A stretch of 64,000 bases of DNA from Clostridioides difficile (GTDB taxonomy: Bacteria > Bacillota > Clostridia > Peptostreptococcales > Peptostreptococcaceae): the NCBI RefSeq assembly GCF_001299635.1, contig NZ_JRHN01000043.1, forward strand, positions 146,314 to 210,313. Reading direction: 5' to 3'. Below the pieces are notes generated by a model, which made no database searches, had not been told where the DNA came from, and was given only the letters and a program-made list of their open reading frames with translations. Positions within the stretch are counted from its first letter, which is position 1. Every line of letters starts with the position of its first letter. The position numbers and the translations under genes were made by a program. This document shows positions 27,726 to 37,151 of this stretch, piece after piece.

Positions 27726-28007
27726 ATACAAATACTCCTCCTGCGAATATTAAGTGCTACTTCAACACTCTACTAAATATTATATATTAAAATTACAAAA
27801 TTATCTATTTATCTTAATTATATTTTATAAAACAAAAATATTATACTTATTTTATAAAATAAAAACAAAATACTTGCTATGTCTTCCTTATTTTTTCTCT
27901 TAATGATATTGTACTGTTATATTTTCATCCTATCTAGATAATAATAATATATATCTCTATTATACAATAGATTCAGTTTTATACAAGACTAATAACGAGG
28001 TGTGACA
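27726..28007. promoter_or_regulatory. Divergent intergenic region with paired palindromes
   Basis: The 282-bp gap separates the minus-strand IclR gene and the plus-strand sirohaem reductase. ATTTTATAAAAC (27822-27833) and ATTTTATAAAAT (27849-27860) are near-identical palindromes 27 bp apart. They may bind a dimeric regulator; no promoter hexamers are assigned with confidence. Confidence 0.4.
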
Positions 28008-29555
28008 ATGGATAATTTTAAGAAAAGATTGTTAAATGAACTACCCAACTTTAAAGAATATTCTTTGAAGTTCTTAAATGAAGAGATAAATAAAATGCAA
28101 TACAAAGGCTTTTCTGGTGGATATGGAGTTTATGCTCAAAGGGACAAAAAGTCTTTTATGATAAGGCTTAGAGTATCTGCTGGAGTTTTATCCAAATATC
28201 AACTTAATAAAATTTACGAAATGGCTGTTAAGAATGACTTAAATAAAATACACTTAACAACTAGACAAGCTATACAACTACATGATTTGTCTATAGACTC
28301 CATTGTTGATGTTATGGAAGAAGGAATAAAAAACGACATCTTTACTAGAGGTGGTGGTGGTAATTATCCTAGAAATGTCGGATTATCTCCACTATCGGGA
28401 GTTGACCCTGATGAAGCCTTTGATGTTACTCCATATGCAGTTGCTACTGATAAATATTTTATCAAAAATGCTACTACATATAATTTACCTAGAAAATTAA
28501 AGGTTTCTTATTCTAGTTGCTATACAGATGCTGCTCATTGTAGCATACAAGATTTAGGATTTGTGGCTACTTTAAAAGATGGTAAACCATATTTTAGAGT
28601 TTTCTTAGGTGGAGGTTTAGGTAAACAACCTAAGGTCGCTTTAGAGCTTGGTGAACTTATAAAACCTACAGATGCACTATACTGTGTTGAAGGTATGATT
28701 AAGTTTTTTATGGCTTATGGTAATTATGAAAATAAAAATAAAGCTAGGGTTAGATATATGGTCGAAACACTTGGTGAGAAGTTATTTTTAGAGAAGTTTA
28801 AAGAATATTATAAAACAGAAAAAGAAAAAGGTAACCTTGAACTCAATGTTGAAGAAATAGATTACTCAAAGCCTGGTGTTAAAATAGATGTTCAGGATTC
28901 TAGATTGATACGTCAAAAACAAGATGGTTTATACACTGTATATATACATCCTGTTGGGGGTATCTTATCGACAAAGGATTTAAGTATTTTACTTCAAGAA
29001 TTAGACATTATTGAATCTTCTATGATTAGACTAGGAATGACAGAGGGATTATACATCTTAAATTTAAATGGAAATGAAGCAAAAAAAATATTGGAAATAA
29101 GTAAGACTATTAGTTGTAATTCTCAACTAGAACAAAGTATCTCCTGTATAGGTGTTCCAATATGTCAAATGGGTATACAAAACAGTCAGAAAATGTTACA
29201 TGAAATCATAGATTACTTTAGATTACAAAATAATGAAGAAGTTTTAAATAAAGCTCCTAAATTATATATCTCAGGATGCTTAAATTCATGTGGTGTTCAT
29301 CAAGTTGGTAGTATCGGTTTATGTGGTAAAAAGAAGAGTGTTGATGGTGTATCTACAGATGCATTTGAATTGTTTGTTGGAGGCAGTTTTGAGATAGGCA
29401 AAACTAAATTAGGAAAATCTATAGGTGATTTTAAAGCTAGTGATATTCCTGAAATGCTTTATAAAATATCTGAAGTTTCTTCAGGAGATTTTTATGAGTG
29501 GATAAATTCTAATAGTGATATTTTAAATAAAATAACTGATAAGTATAAGATATAA
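28008..29555 (+). CDS. Ferredoxin-type nitrite/sulfite reductase (sirohaem, [4Fe-4S])
   Basis: 515 residues, with duplicated ferredoxin-like and sirohaem-binding halves. Ligand motifs for the coupled sirohaem-[4Fe-4S] centre are CIGVPIC (Cys380-Cys386, Cx5C) and CLNSC (Cys424-Cys428, Cx3C). LTTRQAIQLHDL and TRGGGGNYPRNV provide the conserved arginines of the substrate pocket. It reduces nitrite to ammonium or sulfite to sulfide; sequence alone does not decide. The ATG at 28008 follows GAGGTG; a GTG six bases earlier is too close. Single plus-strand gene, convergent with glyS. Confidence 0.88.
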   Translation: MDNFKKRLLNELPNFKEYSLKFLNEEINKMQYKGFSGGYGVYAQRDKKSFMIRLRVSAGVLSKYQLNKIYEMAVKNDLNKIHLTTRQAIQLHDLSIDSIVDVMEEGIKNDIFTRGGGGNYPRNVGLSPLSGVDPDEAFDVTPYAVATDKYFIKNATTYNLPRKLKVSYSSCYTDAAHCSIQDLGFVATLKDGKPYFRVFLGGGLGKQPKVALELGELIKPTDALYCVEGMIKFFMAYGNYENKNKARVRYMVETLGEKLFLEKFKEYYKTEKEKGNLELNVEEIDYSKPGVKIDVQDSRLIRQKQDGLYTVYIHPVGGILSTKDLSILLQELDIIESSMIRLGMTEGLYILNLNGNEAKKILEISKTISCNSQLEQSISCIGVPICQMGIQNSQKMLHEIIDYFRLQNNEEVLNKAPKLYISGCLNSCGVHQVGSIGLCGKKKSVDGVSTDAFELFVGGSFEIGKTKLGKSIGDFKASDIPEMLYKISEVSSGDFYEWINSNSDILNKITDKYKI

Positions 29556-29573
29556 TTTATTATGTTTGCTTAT

Positions 29574-29608
29574 AAAAAATGAGATAGCTATAAGCTATCT
29601 CATTTTTT
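29574..29608. terminator. Bidirectional terminator between the sirohaem reductase and glyS
   Basis: 16-bp perfect stem AAAAAATGAGATAGCT/AGCTATCTCATTTTTT with a 3-nt loop. The A-run and T-run make it functional in both directions, 19 nt after both stops. Confidence 0.92.
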
Positions 29609-29627
29609 ATAAGTAATTTAAGTTTTC

Positions 29628-31694
29628 TTATTTATAAACTATTTTAGATAAATCACAAATCTCTAACATAGTATCATATATTTGTTTAAGTAAACCAAGT
29701 CTATTATTCTTAATAGCTTCATCATTATCCATAACCATAACGGAATCAAATAAGTTATCAACTACTGGTCTTAAAGATGCAAATTCATCCAAAGCAACAC
29801 CATATTTCTTATCTTTCAATAATTCCTTAACTTTTACTTTTACTTGTTTAAACTCATTGTAAAGTTTGATTTCTGCATCTTCTTTTAATAACATTTCGTC
29901 AACTTTATCACAATCTGATTTTTGAGCTAAAGTAGAAACTCTATTAAATGCAGTAAGCATTTCCACTAACTCATCTTTTTCTAACCAATTATTAAGCTCT
30001 AAAGCTCTCATATGCATATCAGAAACATCATTTATGTCAGAACTTAATACAGCATCAACAACATCATATCTTATACCTAAATCTTTAAACAGATTTTTCA
30101 CTCTCTCATTGAAGAAATTCATTATTTGTTCAACAACTTCTTCTTTATTAAAATCTAAATCAGAATAATTATCTAAAGCATGTTCAATAAGCACTTTTAT
30201 ATCTACAGCAACTTTTCTATCCATTAGTATACTAAGTATACCTAAAGCTTGTCTTCTTAAAGCATATGGGTCTTGAGAACCTGTTGGTTGTATCCCTATA
30301 GCAAAGAAACCTGCTATTGAATCCAACTTATCAGCTATTGATAATGCAACCCCAGCATTAGTTTTAGGAAGTATATCTCCTGCAAATCTTGGAAGATAAT
30401 GTTCAAAAATAGCTTCGCTTACAACATCATTCTCTCCTCCAACTTTTGCATATTCTTTTCCCATAAAACCTTGTAATTCGTCAAATTCTCCTACCATTCC
30501 AGTAACTAAATCTGCCTTACATAACTTAGCAGCTCTTATAGCGTCTGTCTTTTCATCTACTAAACCTAAACTATCAAGTATATCAGCACTTAATTTTTCA
30601 AGTCTTAAAGTTTTATCATAAATAGTTCCTAGTTTTACTTGGAATACAACAGTTTTTAATTTTTCTATGTAGCTTTCTAAGTTTCTCTTAGTATCTTCTC
30701 TATAGAAAAATAAAGCATCTGCAAGTCTTGCTTCTAAAACCTTTTCGTTTCCAGCTTTAACATTATCTATTCTGTAAGAATCACCATTTCTAACAGCTAT
30801 AAAGTTAGGTAGCAGTTTTCCATCTTTAAGCACTGGGAAATATCTTTGATGTTGTTTCATAGGAGTTATAACAACTTCTTTTGGTAATTTTATATAATCT
30901 GTATCAAATTCTCCATAAAAAGCAGTTGGATACTCAACTAAGTAAGTTACTTCTTCAAGTAAATCTTCATCAAATTCAACTTCTCCACCTAAAGAATTTG
31001 CAACTTCTATACATTGTTTTCTTATAATTTCTTTTCTCTTATTTTGGTCTAAAACTATATAATTTTTTTCTAATTTTTCAAGATAGTCTTCTATAGAATT
31101 TACTTCTATTGTACTTTCTCCTAAGAATCTATGACCTTTTGTTATATTAGAAGATATTATTCCTTCTAAGTCAAACTCTAATACCTTGTCATTCAACAAT
31201 GTAACTATCCATCTTATAGGTCTTGCAAATTTAAGATTTTTACCTCCCCAACGCATAGCTTTTGGGAATACTACAGATTTTATAGTCTCTGGTAATATAT
31301 CTTTTAATACTTCTGAAGTCTCTTTTCCATCTTGTTTTATAGTTGCAAATATATATTCATCTTTACCAACTTGTTTAAAGTATATATCAGACTCACTTAA
31401 TCCTTTGCTTTTTATAAATCCTAATGCTGGCTTTGTTAAATTATTTTCCGCATCAACAGCAATTTTTTTAGCAGGACCTTTTATTTCTTCTTCTAAGTCA
31501 CTCTGTTTATCACTCAATCCTTCAACTACCAAAGTCAGTCTTCTTGGTGTACCATATGCACTTATTTTGTCAAAAGATATTCTATTTTCATCAAATAATT
31601 TGTTAAGATTGTTTTTTAATTGTTCTAGTGTACTGCCTACAAATCTAGATGGCATTTCTTCAACACCGATTTCAAATAAAAGATAATTTTTCAT
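29628..31694 (-). CDS. glyS: Glycyl-tRNA synthetase, beta subunit
   Basis: 688 residues, usual length for the bacterial alpha2beta2 enzyme. The N-terminus LLFEIGVEEMPSRFV and the KRTDAI/HD-like core (DPYALRRQALGI) are family landmarks; the C-terminal anticodon-binding-like region spans ~560-688. Its ATG overlaps the glyQ stop (TAATG), giving translational coupling. It ends the housekeeping run before the convergent sirohaem reductase. Confidence 0.97.
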   Translation of the reverse strand: MKNYLLFEIGVEEMPSRFVGSTLEQLKNNLNKLFDENRISFDKISAYGTPRRLTLVVEGLSDKQSDLEEEIKGPAKKIAVDAENNLTKPALGFIKSKGLSESDIYFKQVGKDEYIFATIKQDGKETSEVLKDILPETIKSVVFPKAMRWGGKNLKFARPIRWIVTLLNDKVLEFDLEGIISSNITKGHRFLGESTIEVNSIEDYLEKLEKNYIVLDQNKRKEIIRKQCIEVANSLGGEVEFDEDLLEEVTYLVEYPTAFYGEFDTDYIKLPKEVVITPMKQHQRYFPVLKDGKLLPNFIAVRNGDSYRIDNVKAGNEKVLEARLADALFFYREDTKRNLESYIEKLKTVVFQVKLGTIYDKTLRLEKLSADILDSLGLVDEKTDAIRAAKLCKADLVTGMVGEFDELQGFMGKEYAKVGGENDVVSEAIFEHYLPRFAGDILPKTNAGVALSIADKLDSIAGFFAIGIQPTGSQDPYALRRQALGILSILMDRKVAVDIKVLIEHALDNYSDLDFNKEEVVEQIMNFFNERVKNLFKDLGIRYDVVDAVLSSDINDVSDMHMRALELNNWLEKDELVEMLTAFNRVSTLAQKSDCDKVDEMLLKEDAEIKLYNEFKQVKVKVKELLKDKKYGVALDEFASLRPVVDNLFDSVMVMDNDEAIKNNRLGLLKQIYDTMLEICDLSKIVYK

Positions 31695-32572
31695 TATTTG
31701 TCACCGTCCTTTAAAAGAGGGAATCCCATTTCTTCTCTTTGTTTTACAAAAGTTTCTGCAACAGTCTTTGCCATATTTCTAACTCTACCTATAAATGATG
31801 CTCTTTGACTAACACCTATTGCGCCTCTTGCATCCAATGTATTAAATGCATGAGAGCATTTTAATACATAATCATATGAAGGTATTACAAGTCCTTTTTC
31901 CATAAGTCTTAATGCTTCTTTTTCATATATATCAAACAGATTAAACAGCATATCTGCATCACATAATTCAAACGCATACATTGAGTTTTCATACTCAGCT
32001 TTATTAAATACTTCACCATAAGTTATTTTATCATTCCATTTTAAATCATAAACACTATCAACTTCTTGAATGTACATAGCTAATCTTTCTAATCCATATG
32101 TAATTTCTCCTGTCTCAAGCTCACATTCAATATTACCTACTTGTTGGAAATACGTAAATTGTGTTATTTCCATACCATCTAGCCAAACTTCCCATCCAAG
32201 TCCCCATGCACCAACTGTAGCAGCTTCCCAGTTGTCTTCAACAAATCTTATATCATGCTCACTTGGGTCAATTCCAATTTCTTTTAAACTTTCCAAATAC
32301 AACTCTTGTATATTATCTGGAGATGGCTTTAATATAACTTGGAACTGGTGATGTTGATATAGCCTGTTTGGGTTTTCACCATATCTTCCATCTGCTGGTC
32401 TTCTTGAAGGTTCTACATAACATACTTGCCAAGGCTCAGGTCCTAGTGATCTTAAAAAAGTATTTGGATTCATAGTTCCTGCACCTTTTTCAATATCATA
32501 AGGTTGCATCATGATACAACCTTGCTTTGACCAGTATTTTTGCAACGCTAGTATCATCTCTTGAAAATTCAT
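31694..32572 (-). CDS. glyQ: Glycyl-tRNA synthetase, alpha subunit
   Basis: 292 residues, the catalytic class II core: [71 protein letters not shown], and [10 protein letters not shown] as motif 3. It pairs with glyS. GGAGGG lies before the ATG. The leader is only ~65 nt from a good promoter (32646-32674) and lacks T-box hallmarks, unusual for glyQS in Firmicutes. Confidence 0.97.
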   Translation of the reverse strand: MNFQEMILALQKYWSKQGCIMMQPYDIEKGAGTMNPNTFLRSLGPEPWQVCYVEPSRRPADGRYGENPNRLYQHHQFQVILKPSPDNIQELYLESLKEIGIDPSEHDIRFVEDNWEAATVGAWGLGWEVWLDGMEITQFTYFQQVGNIECELETGEITYGLERLAMYIQEVDSVYDLKWNDKITYGEVFNKAEYENSMYAFELCDADMLFNLFDIYEKEALRLMEKGLVIPSYDYVLKCSHAFNTLDARGAIGVSQRASFIGRVRNMAKTVAETFVKQREEMGFPLLKDGDK

Positions 32573-32595
32573 AAAAATCCCTCCTATAACAATAA

Positions 32596-32619
32596 AGCCT
32601 CTCGTCTACACGAAAGGCT
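32596..32619 (-). other. Leader hairpin upstream of glyQ
   Basis: AGCCTTTCGT-GTAG-ACGAGAGGCT on the minus strand, a 10-bp stem with one G-U pair and a tetraloop. It lies between the predicted transcription start and the ribosome binding site. No T-run follows, so it may stabilise the leader rather than terminate. Confidence 0.5.
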
Positions 32620-32645
32620 ATTTTAATAGTTCTTCTACAACTTTT

Positions 32646-32674
32646 AGAATATCAAATTCTATAAAATTTGTCAA
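32646..32674 (-). promoter_or_regulatory. Promoter of glyQ-glyS
   Basis: -35 TTGACA (32669-32674) and -10 TATTCT (32646-32651) with a 17-bp spacer, about 75 nt upstream of the glyQ ATG. Confidence 0.65.
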
Positions 32675-32731
32675 TGTTAGTGATAATTCTTATAATTATC
32701 TTCTCTTCATTTTTTAAAAGTCACTTTATAT

Positions 32732-33334
32732 CTATTTATTTTCGTCTTCGTCTTCTTTATTCTTTTCAAATTCTTCTTTCATAAGGTCAGCAGTTACATC
32801 TTTATCATCTTCTTTTTTGTCAACCACTACATCCTTAACATCTTTAGCAGCATTAGTTATCATATTCTTCAAAACATGAAGTTTTTCTTCATTCAACTCA
32901 CCTAAGTCTACGATTTCTCCATCTTCTTCATTTTGAACTTTTATACGATATTTACTTATAACAGCAGCTGATAAGCCTACTAAAGTAGCTAATGGAACAA
33001 AAGCTAATCCAACAACTCCAACTGTTAAAGGAATGTTCATCATAGTTTTTCCATCTTTCTCAACTATTACTCTTACTACACTACTTTTTCTAAGAAGCTC
33101 TTTTAGTTGAAGTTTTATATTTTCTCCATCTTTACCAAACACTTCTTCCATAGTTTCTTTAGCAGATTTTGCTTTACAATTACAAGTATTTTTTTTATTT
33201 TCTAAATATATTACTGCCTCAATTACGTCTCCATTGCATACTACTAATGCTTCTTTTGCTTCTGCATAAGTTGCTCCTGGAACTCTTTCAAAGACTGAAT
33301 CAACCATTTCAATAGTTATATTACTACTCATCAT
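32732..33334 (-). CDS. DUF4342-type protein with UBA-like N-terminus
   Basis: 200 residues. Residues ~2-48 ([40 protein letters not shown]) resemble a UBA/TS-N fold. The middle has one hydrophobic stretch ([26 protein letters not shown], ~105-130), and the C-terminal 40 residues are highly acidic and charged. No enzymatic motif is visible and the function is unknown. The start overlaps the end of recO by 11 nt (AAGGGAG ribosome binding site), so it is translated from the recO message. Confidence 0.75.
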   Translation of the reverse strand: MMSSNITIEMVDSVFERVPGATYAEAKEALVVCNGDVIEAVIYLENKKNTCNCKAKSAKETMEEVFGKDGENIKLQLKELLRKSSVVRVIVEKDGKTMMNIPLTVGVVGLAFVPLATLVGLSAAVISKYRIKVQNEEDGEIVDLGELNEEKLHVLKNMITNAAKDVKDVVVDKKEDDKDVTADLMKEEFEKNKEDEDENK

Positions 33335-34097
33335 TATCCACTCCCTTATTGTTTTTTACACTTTGTAATACGTGTAATGATTTAAAATTAATATTATCAA
33401 CATAAACTTTCAAATACTTGTCTAGAATATTTTCAAGCTCATGTGTTATATATTTTGATACTTTAGCTTTACTACATGTTAAAATATCATTCTTTAATAC
33501 ATATTCCATAAGACTTATAGTTGTTAAGTCTAATTTTATGTTATTATCAAAAAGTTTACTACACTTACTACATAGTATACCACCTTCATAGATATTAAAC
33601 ACAGAATTTTGTAAAATTTTACATTCACAATTAATGCATTTATTTACTATAGGTTTAAATCCTATATAGTCTAAAAATTTCAACTCGAATGCTGCTGTTA
33701 TAAACCTATTATCTGTATTCTCCTGTGTATACAAGTACAATGTCTGTGCAAGTAATATAAATAGCCTATTATTAGTCTGATTTTCAAGTATAGAATTCTC
33801 AACTAATTTTGTAATATATGTAGCATAAGAAAATGCTTCTATATCATAGGATATATTATAAAAACTTTTTATTATTTCACTTTGAGTAACCTTGTACATA
33901 TTACCTTGTTTTTTTAAGGTAAAATTGCTATAAGAAAATAACTGTGATGATGAAAGTAAAGAGCTCTTATTTTTTTTAGCTCCTTTTGCTATTGCAGATA
34001 CTTTTCCAAGCTTTCTTGTAAATAGTGTAAGTATTACGTCACTTTCCTTGTACCTTATAGCTTTAAGTACTATCCCCTGGGTGTTCAGGATTATCAT
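33324..34097 (-). CDS. recO: DNA repair protein RecO
   Basis: 257 residues. N-terminal OB-fold ([35 protein letters not shown]) and a C-terminal zinc-finger-like part with CINCECKI and GGILCSKC. It loads RecA on SSB-coated DNA with RecR. Its start lies within the last codons of yqzL (35-nt overlap), and DUF4342 follows with overlap. The yqzL-recO order matches B. subtilis. Confidence 0.95.
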   Translation of the reverse strand: MIILNTQGIVLKAIRYKESDVILTLFTRKLGKVSAIAKGAKKNKSSLLSSSQLFSYSNFTLKKQGNMYKVTQSEIIKSFYNISYDIEAFSYATYITKLVENSILENQTNNRLFILLAQTLYLYTQENTDNRFITAAFELKFLDYIGFKPIVNKCINCECKILQNSVFNIYEGGILCSKCSKLFDNNIKLDLTTISLMEYVLKNDILTCSKAKVSKYITHELENILDKYLKVYVDNINFKSLHVLQSVKNNKGVDNDE

Positions 34098-34218
34098 CGT
34101 CTTCTTTTTTCTCCCTTACTTCTTCAATTTCTTCATGTATGTTTTTGCAATCACAGAAATATAGATATGCATCTATACTACCTGTTTTTTTAAAAACTTC
34201 CCAACTTATATTGTTCAT
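34063..34218 (-). CDS. yqzL: YqzL-like small protein
   Basis: 51 residues, start [20 protein letters not shown], with an acidic C-terminus. B. subtilis has the similar YqzL (tryptophan near position 6, K-x-G-x-I-D-x-Y-L) immediately upstream of recO. Its function is unknown. The reading frame overlaps the recO start by 35 nt. Its ribosome binding site (AAGGGGG) forms the 3' arm of the mgtE terminator (34230-34270), so translation may depend on the hairpin being open. Confidence 0.85.
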   Translation of the reverse strand: MNNISWEVFKKTGSIDAYLYFCDCKNIHEEIEEVREKKEDDDNPEHPGDST

Positions 34219-34222
34219 TTTT

Positions 34223-34270
34223 AAAAAACCCCCTTCTTACATTTATACTTATATTTTTAGTAAGAAGAGG
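34223..34270 (-). terminator. Terminator of mgtE overlapping the yqzL ribosome binding site
   Basis: On the minus strand, CCTCTTCTTAC (34260-34270) pairs with GTAAGAAGGGG (34230-34240), followed by TTTTTT and then, 5 nt later, the yqzL ATG. The G-rich arm is also the Shine-Dalgarno of yqzL. Confidence 0.75.
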
Positions 34271-34290
34271 ATAAATCATACATAAAGTTA

Positions 34291-35670
34291 TTAAACAATT
34301 TTTGACAATAATGCCGTTGTTATTATAAAGTAAACTGCTATACCAGTTATATCAAGAGCTGTAGATATAATTGGTGATGAAACTGTAGATGGGTCTGCAT
34401 CCATTTTTTTTAATAGAACAGGCATAAATGCACCTATTGTTGCACCTAAAACCATATTTATAAATAATGATATTGAAACAATTAGTACAATGTCTAATTT
34501 TCTCATAACAAAGTAAATCACAATACCAGTTATTATACTACATAAAAGACCTGTAATAATTCCTACAATACCTTCTCTTACCACATTACTAAAATTTAAA
34601 TCTTTATTAGATAGTGTTATTACTGTAACAGATGATGATTGAGTTCCAATATTTCCACCCATACCTATTACTACAGGTATAAAGAACACTAATGGAGCAT
34701 ATACAGGATTCATTATATAATCTAAGTTAGAAAGTATTAAGGAAGCTAATAATCCTCCTATTAATGTAATAATTAACCAAGGTAATCTTCCTCTAAGTGC
34801 TGATATTGTTTGCTCTTTCAATGTAGGATTTTCTTTTTCAGCAACTTCTCTTTCATGTTCTGAACTTCCTGCAAATTTATACATATCTTCTGTTGCTTCT
34901 TCTTCCATTACATCGATTATATCATCTACTGTTATTATTCCTTTTAATTTTTCTTGTCTATCAACTACTGGAATTGCTATTAAGTTGTATTTAGATACTA
35001 ATCTTACTGCTTCTTCTCTATCTTCATCTACATAAACAGAGATTATATTTTCACTCATTAATTCTTCTACTATATTTGCATCTCTTGCTATTATTAATTC
35101 TCTTAATGATAATACTCCAACTAGTTTTTCTTCATCATCAACCACATATATATAATAAATAGTTTCAGCTTCTTCAGCTTCTTCCCTCATATGGTCTATA
35201 GCTTCAAGAGCTGTCATGTCTTTATTTATAGATATATATCCAGTCGTCATTGTTCCACCAGCAGAATCTTCATCATAGAATAACAGTTCTTTTACATACT
35301 CAGCATTTTCTTGATTCAAAAGATTTATTATATGTTCTCTCTCTTCTTCTTCAAGCTCACTTAATTTATCTGCCATATCTCCAAGAGACATAAGTTCAAG
35401 TATATTTTTTGAGTGTTCTACATCAAGCTTAGATAAAATACTAACAAAAAACTCTACACTACCTTCTTCTAATATAGAAGATGCCATATCTAAAGGAAGT
35501 ACTTCAAATAATTGAATTTTCATGTCTTCCTCTAAATTTTCCATTATATCGAATATATCAATTATATGATATTCCTCTATTAATTCTCTTAACTCCAATA
35601 CTTTATTATTAGCAATTAATGATTTTACTTCATATAATAAATCTTGGGAAGCATCCAGTTTCCTATCCAT
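34291..35670 (-). CDS. mgtE: Magnesium transporter MgtE
   Basis: 459 residues. Order: N-terminal MgtE_N helical domain (~20-125), two CBS domains (~130-255; MTTGYISINKDMTALEAIDHMRE, MSENIISVYVDEDREEAVRLVSKY), a connecting helix, then five membrane helices from ~285 with VFFIPVVIGMGGNIGTQSSSVTV. Mg2+-gated Mg2+ channel of the inner membrane. ATG at 35668-35670, 6 nt after AAAGGTG; a GTG three codons earlier overlaps that site. Starts 11 nt after the era stop. Confidence 0.95.
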   Translation of the reverse strand: MDRKLDASQDLLYEVKSLIANNKVLELRELIEEYHIIDIFDIMENLEEDMKIQLFEVLPLDMASSILEEGSVEFFVSILSKLDVEHSKNILELMSLGDMADKLSELEEEEREHIINLLNQENAEYVKELLFYDEDSAGGTMTTGYISINKDMTALEAIDHMREEAEEAETIYYIYVVDDEEKLVGVLSLRELIIARDANIVEELMSENIISVYVDEDREEAVRLVSKYNLIAIPVVDRQEKLKGIITVDDIIDVMEEEATEDMYKFAGSSEHEREVAEKENPTLKEQTISALRGRLPWLIITLIGGLLASLILSNLDYIMNPVYAPLVFFIPVVIGMGGNIGTQSSSVTVITLSNKDLNFSNVVREGIVGIITGLLCSIITGIVIYFVMRKLDIVLIVSISLFINMVLGATIGAFMPVLLKKMDADPSTVSSPIISTALDITGIAVYFIITTALLSKIV

Positions 35671-35681
35671 ATAACCCACCT

Positions 35682-36575
35682 TTATTTATCATTATATCCA
35701 AAATTATTTATATAATTTTGTAAATTTCTCCAATTTTCTTTAACCTTAACCCATAATTGAAGATTTATTTGTGACCCTAAAAGTAATTCTATATCTTGTC
35801 TTGCTGATTTTCCTATTCCTTTTAGTTTCCTACCATTCTTTCCTATTATTATTCCTTTATGTGAATCTCTTTCACAATATATCACAGCAGATACATCCAC
35901 TATTTCTTTATCATTTCTTGCTTTCATTTTTTCAATTTCAACAGCTACACCATGAGGTATCTCATCATTAAGATAGTGAAGAACTTTTTCTCTTATAAGT
36001 TCTGCTATTAATACTCTCTCTGGTTGGTCTGTAATCATATAATCTGGAAAATACTTTGGACCTTCTTCTAAATACTTTTGTATAACTTTTATTAAGGTAT
36101 TCGTGTTTTTTCCTTTTAATGCTGATATTGGTACTATTTCTTTAAAAATACCTTCATTATCATACATTTTGATTATATCAAATAACTCATCTTTTTGGTC
36201 TAGTTGATCTATTTTATTTACAACTAGAATTATTGGTGTTTTAACACTTCTTAAGTCCTCCATTATCTTTCTATCTCCAGGACCTATTTTTTTAGAATCA
36301 TCAACCACAAATAATATCAAATCTACATTTTTGAAGGCATCTGTTGCTGCCTTCACCATAAATTCACCTAACTTATTTTTTGGTTTGTGAATGCCTGGTG
36401 TATCTAAAAATACTATCTGCATCTCTTCATCTGTATATACTGCTTGTATTGTATTTCTTGTAGTTTGAGGCTTATCACTCATTATAGCTATTTTTTCTCC
36501 AACTACATTATTCATTAAAGTAGATTTCCCTACATTTGGTCTCCCTACTATACTGACAAAACCTGATTTGAACAT
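35682..36575 (-). CDS. era: GTPase Era
   Basis: 297 residues. G1 GRPNVGKSTLMNNVVG, G3 DTPGIHKPKNKLGE, G4 NKID and a C-terminal KH domain (~205-295; RDSHKGIIIGKNGRKLKGIGKSAR). It binds the 16S rRNA 3' end and assists 30S assembly. AGGAGA precedes the ATG. Between cdd and mgtE, as in the usual Firmicute order cdd-era-recO. Confidence 0.97.
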   Translation of the reverse strand: MFKSGFVSIVGRPNVGKSTLMNNVVGEKIAIMSDKPQTTRNTIQAVYTDEEMQIVFLDTPGIHKPKNKLGEFMVKAATDAFKNVDLILFVVDDSKKIGPGDRKIMEDLRSVKTPIILVVNKIDQLDQKDELFDIIKMYDNEGIFKEIVPISALKGKNTNTLIKVIQKYLEEGPKYFPDYMITDQPERVLIAELIREKVLHYLNDEIPHGVAVEIEKMKARNDKEIVDVSAVIYCERDSHKGIIIGKNGRKLKGIGKSARQDIELLLGSQINLQLWVKVKENWRNLQNYINNFGYNDK

Positions 36576-36631
36576 TAACTGTCTCCTAACTTTATTTATC
36601 TTCTTGTTTTAATTATTTATATTTTTTAAAT

Positions 36632-37033
36632 CTATTTTAAATCATTTCCAGAGAAATAGTTTGGCAACAAATCCTTTATATCTTGCTCAAAAACCTCTCC
36701 TTTAGTATATCCTGTTATTATTTTTATATCAGAACCAAACTCTATAATTACCTGTCTGCATATTCCACAAGGATATGTTTGCTCATTATTTTCTGAGTTG
36801 TCACTTGCTATAGCTATTTTATATATATCTTTGTCTCCTTCTGATATTGCTTTAAAAATAGCTGTTCTTTCTGCGCAATTTGTTCCACCTAATGATGCAC
36901 ATTCAATATTACACCCAGTATAAACTTTACCACTCTTAGTTAAAAGAGCTGCGCCTACTCTAAAACCAGAGTAAGGAGCATAAGAATGTTGCCTGGCATT
37001 TTCTGCCAACTTTAACAATTCTATGTTATCCAC
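36632..37033 (-). CDS. cdd: Cytidine deaminase
   Basis: 133 residues. Zinc and catalytic motifs are CAERTAIFKA and PCGICRQVI; YAPYSGFRVGAALL is the N-terminal family sequence. It deaminates cytidine and deoxycytidine in pyrimidine salvage. The start is GTG (37031-37033), 7 nt after AGGAGG; the in-frame ATG upstream would include the ribosome binding site in the coding sequence. Confidence 0.95.
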   Translation of the reverse strand: MDNIELLKLAENARQHSYAPYSGFRVGAALLTKSGKVYTGCNIECASLGGTNCAERTAIFKAISEGDKDIYKIAIASDNSENNEQTYPCGICRQVIIEFGSDIKIITGYTKGEVFEQDIKDLLPNYFSGNDLK

Positions 37034-37151
37034 AACATCTCCTCCTGTATACAATAATTAAAAGTTATTTTTATTTAATACTCTACATTATATCATAAAA
37101 ATTTAATTAGCACAGATTTGTTTTATTTTAAACATTTTATGTACATTTATT

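Noticed and set aside
32573..32731. T-box riboswitch before glyQ
   Set aside because: No T-box consensus (GGGUGGNACCGCG-like) on the minus strand and too little leader length after the promoter.
35671..35681. M-box magnesium riboswitch before mgtE
   Set aside because: mgtE starts 11 bases after era, leaving no room for the ~160-nt element.
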